Shown here: positions 14,492 through 16,664 of the stretch, piece after piece
Numbering within the stretch: position 1 is the stretch's first letter
How the letters are laid out: each line of letters starts with the position of its first letter
DNA from: an uncultured Alistipes sp.
GTDB lineage: Bacteria; Bacteroidota; Bacteroidia; Bacteroidales; Rikenellaceae
DNA: 16,664 bases
Assembly (NCBI GenBank): GCA_900550925.1
Contig: URTU01000037.1
Location: 1-16,664 of the forward strand
Direction of reading: 5' to 3'
Notes under the pieces: model-generated
What the model saw: the letters and a program-made list of their open reading frames with translations, nothing else
The model's database searches: none
What the model was told of the DNA's origin: nothing
Position numbers and translations under genes: made by a program

Positions 14492-16664
14492 TTACTTACC
14501 GTCGGCCTTGTCAAAAATCTCACGCAGGAATCGCCCCGTATAGCTCTCCCCGACCGCCGCAACCTCCCGCGGAGTACCCGCAGCGATCACACGGCCTCCG
14601 GCTTCGCCGCCCTCCGGACCGATGTCGATAACGTAATCCGCAACCTTCACCACATCCAGATTGTGCTCGATCACGATGGCCGTATTGCCGCGGTCCACCA
14701 GTTTGGCTATCACATCCAGAAGTTGCTTTACATCCTCGAAATGAAGTCCTGTCGTCGGTTCGTCCAGGATATACAGCGTCCGGCCCGTATCGCGCTTGGC
14801 CAACTCGGACGACAACTTTATGCGCTGGCTCTCGCCGCCTGAAAGCGTGGTACACGGCTGCCCGAGCTTCAGGTATCCGAGCCCGACCTCCTGTATCGCC
14901 CGCAGTTTGGTCACGATCGACGGAATGCCGCTGAAAAACTCTACCGCCATATTGACCGTCATGTTCAACACGTCGTCGATATTCTTGCCCTTGTATTTCA
15001 CTTCGAGCGTCTCGCGGTTGTAGCGATGGCCGCCGCACACCTTGCAGGTGACATAGACGTCCGGCAGGAAGTTCATCTCAATGGCCTGCACACCCGCCCC
15101 GCGGCACTCCTCGCACCGGCCGCCGCGGACATTGAACGAGAAACGCCCCGCCTTGAACCCGCGCACCTGTGCATCGGGCGTCGCCTCGAACAGTTTGCGG
15201 ATATCCCCGAACACACCCGAGAATGTTGCCGGGTTGCTGCGCGGCGAACGGCCTATCGGCGACTGGTCAACCACCACCAGCTTGTCTATATTCTCGATAC
15301 CCTCGATCGAATCGTACGGCAGCGGCTGGTCGAACGACCGGTATAGTTTCTGACTCAATATCGGGCGCAGCGTTTCGTTTACGAGCGTCGACTTGCCGCT
15401 GCCGCTTACGCCGGTCACGCAAATGAACTTGCCCAACGGGAAATCGACCGTAACATGTTTCAGATTGTTCCCCGAGGCGCCCGATATGCGGATCTTCTGT
15501 CCGTTGCCTTCGCGGAGTTTTTCGGGAATCGCTATCCTGCGGCGCCCGACAAGATAGTCGGCCGTCAGCGAATTGCTATGCACGATCTGATCGGGAGTCC
15601 CCGCCGCAACGATATAGCCGCCCTTCATGCCGGCCAGCGGACCCACGTCGATCACATAGTCGGCACTGCGGATCATCTCCTCATCATGCTCGACCACGAT
15701 CACCGAATTGCCCGCATCGCGCAACTCCTTGAGGCTGTGAATCAAGCGGCGGTTGTCACGCTGGTGCAGGCCGATGCTCGGCTCGTCGAGTATGTAAAGC
15801 ACGTTCACCAGCTGCGAACCGACCTGCGTGGCAAGCCGTATGCGCTGGCTCTCGCCGCCCGAAAGCGTCCGCGAGGCCCGCGACAACGACAGGTATTCGA
15901 GCCCGACATCGATCAGGAAGCCAGCCCGTGAGCGTATCTCCCCGAATATGTCGTGTGCTATGGTGCGCTCCTTGGGGCTGAGCGTCGGCTCGACAGTATC
16001 GACCCAACGGGCAAAATCTCCGATACTCATGTCGGAGACCTCGGCGATATTCAGCCCCGCAATCCGGAAATGCAACGCCTCGTCGCACAGACGTGTCCCG
16101 CCACAGACACTGCACTTCCGGCGTACCATAAACTGTTCGCGCCACTTGTCGCCGCGTCGCGTATCGTCGTCATCCATGCGGTTGATGTACTCCGACACCC
16201 CCTCCCAGGCCATCATCTGCCGTCCGACCGCCGCATTGAACTGCGAACAGTCGACCATCATCGGCTGCGAATCGCCGTAGAGTACGACATTCATCACCTC
16301 CTCCGAAAGGGTCTCAATCGGGTCGTCGAGCGTGAAGTCATACCGGCGTCCCAACGCCTCGAGCATGGCAAACGTAATATTCTTGCGGGCCTTCCCGAGC
16401 GGTTCGATACCGCCCTCGCGAATCGACCGCCGCGGATCGGGAACAATACGCGTCATGTCGAAAACAGCCTCCTCGCCCAGACCATTGCAGTGTGGGCAGG
16501 CCCCCTGCGGCGAATTGAACGAAAAGGTATGCGGTGCCGGATCGTTGAAGGCCGTACCGGTCGAGGGACACATCAGGTGGCGGCTGTAAAAGCGCGAGGC
16601 TCCGGCATCGTAGTCGTAAACGGCCATCGTACCCTTGCCCTGGCGCATCGTCTCCTTGAGGCTG
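14492..16664 (-). CDS. uvrA: Excinuclease ABC subunit UvrA, N-terminus cut by the right edge
   Basis: UvrA is the damage-recognition ATPase of nucleotide excision repair; it loads UvrB on distorted DNA. The visible 723 residues lack roughly the first 220, which contain the first Walker A and much of the UvrB-binding domain. Counting from the first visible Met (MRQGKG): signature LSGGESQRI at 262-270 with Walker B ILDEPSIGLH (286-295), the second Walker A GVSGSGKST (413-421), zinc module C512-C515 and C535-C538, the second LSGGESQRI (602-610) and ILDEPTTGLH (627-636). Zinc-module cysteines C51 and C54 (ACPHCNGLG) are present, but the partner CxxC is only a single Cys, CPST at 27-30. The reading frame remains open to the window edge (SLKET precedes the Met). 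A UvrA2 paralogue cannot be excluded without the missing N-terminus. Confidence 0.96.
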   Translation of the reverse strand, partial: SLKETMRQGKGTMAVYDYDAGASRFYSRHLMCPSTGTAFNDPAPHTFSFNSPQGACPHCNGLGEEAVFDMTRIVPDPRRSIREGGIEPLGKARKNITFAMLEALGRRYDFTLDDPIETLSEEVMNVVLYGDSQPMMVDCSQFNAAVGRQMMAWEGVSEYINRMDDDDTRRGDKWREQFMVRRKCSVCGGTRLCDEALHFRIAGLNIAEVSDMSIGDFARWVDTVEPTLSPKERTIAHDIFGEIRSRAGFLIDVGLEYLSLSRASRTLSGGESQRIRLATQVGSQLVNVLYILDEPSIGLHQRDNRRLIHSLKELRDAGNSVIVVEHDEEMIRSADYVIDVGPLAGMKGGYIVAAGTPDQIVHSNSLTADYLVGRRRIAIPEKLREGNGQKIRISGASGNNLKHVTVDFPLGKFICVTGVSGSGKSTLVNETLRPILSQKLYRSFDQPLPYDSIEGIENIDKLVVVDQSPIGRSPRSNPATFSGVFGDIRKLFEATPDAQVRGFKAGRFSFNVRGGRCEECRGAGVQAIEMNFLPDVYVTCKVCGGHRYNRETLEVKYKGKNIDDVLNMTVNMAVEFFSGIPSIVTKLRAIQEVGLGYLKLGQPCTTLSGGESQRIKLSSELAKRDTGRTLYILDEPTTGLHFEDVKQLLDVIAKLVDRGNTAIVIEHNLDVVKVADYVIDIGPEGGEAGGRVIAAGTPREVAAVGESYTGRFLREIFDKADGK

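Overview
The window looks like an ordinary chromosomal segment from a GC-rich member of the Bacteroidales, most likely Alistipes or a close relative (Rikenellaceae). Three things point there. The lpxC and fabZ genes are fused, which is a Bacteroidetes trait. The AT-rich intergenic gaps carry Bacteroidetes-type -7 boxes (TAnnTTTG). Shine-Dalgarno sequences are mostly absent, and coding regions have GC-rich third positions. I see no tRNA, rRNA, CRISPR array, insertion sequence or phage gene, and nothing that amounts to an obviously new defence or mobile system.

Layout. Bases 1-137 (minus) hold the likely start of an unidentified gene that runs off the left edge. Bases 164-2487 (minus) are a two-gene unit transcribed yitT-family then miaB, read from a promoter near 2630 through a GC-rich leader that may be structured. 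From the same divergent gap, plus-strand plsY (2764) starts at its own TACCTTTG promoter, followed by an acyl-CoA synthetase (3538), a secreted GxDLY/SGNH esterase (5271) and a LytS/LytTR-type two-component pair (6517-8363, overlapping ATGA). An NhaP2-like K+/H+ antiporter (8458-9957) and a TonB-like protein (10063-10875) lie on the minus strand. The TonB-like gene is divergent from lpxC-fabZ (10961) and lpxA (12376), with two -7 boxes about 20 bp apart. An EamA/DMT permease (13439) follows. It ends at a probable intrinsic terminator and converges on uvrA (minus), whose 5' part lies beyond the right edge.

How the genes work together. The strongest common theme is the cell envelope: PlsY makes lysophosphatidate, the acyl-CoA synthetase activates fatty acids, LpxC-FabZ and LpxA make the first lipid A intermediates, and the TonB-like protein powers outer-membrane transport. 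MiaB (tRNA modification) and UvrA (DNA repair) are housekeeping genes. The parts most worth a second look are noncoding: the yitT leader with an overlapping upstream ORF, the double hairpin before the histidine kinase, and the compact tonB/lpxC divergent promoter.
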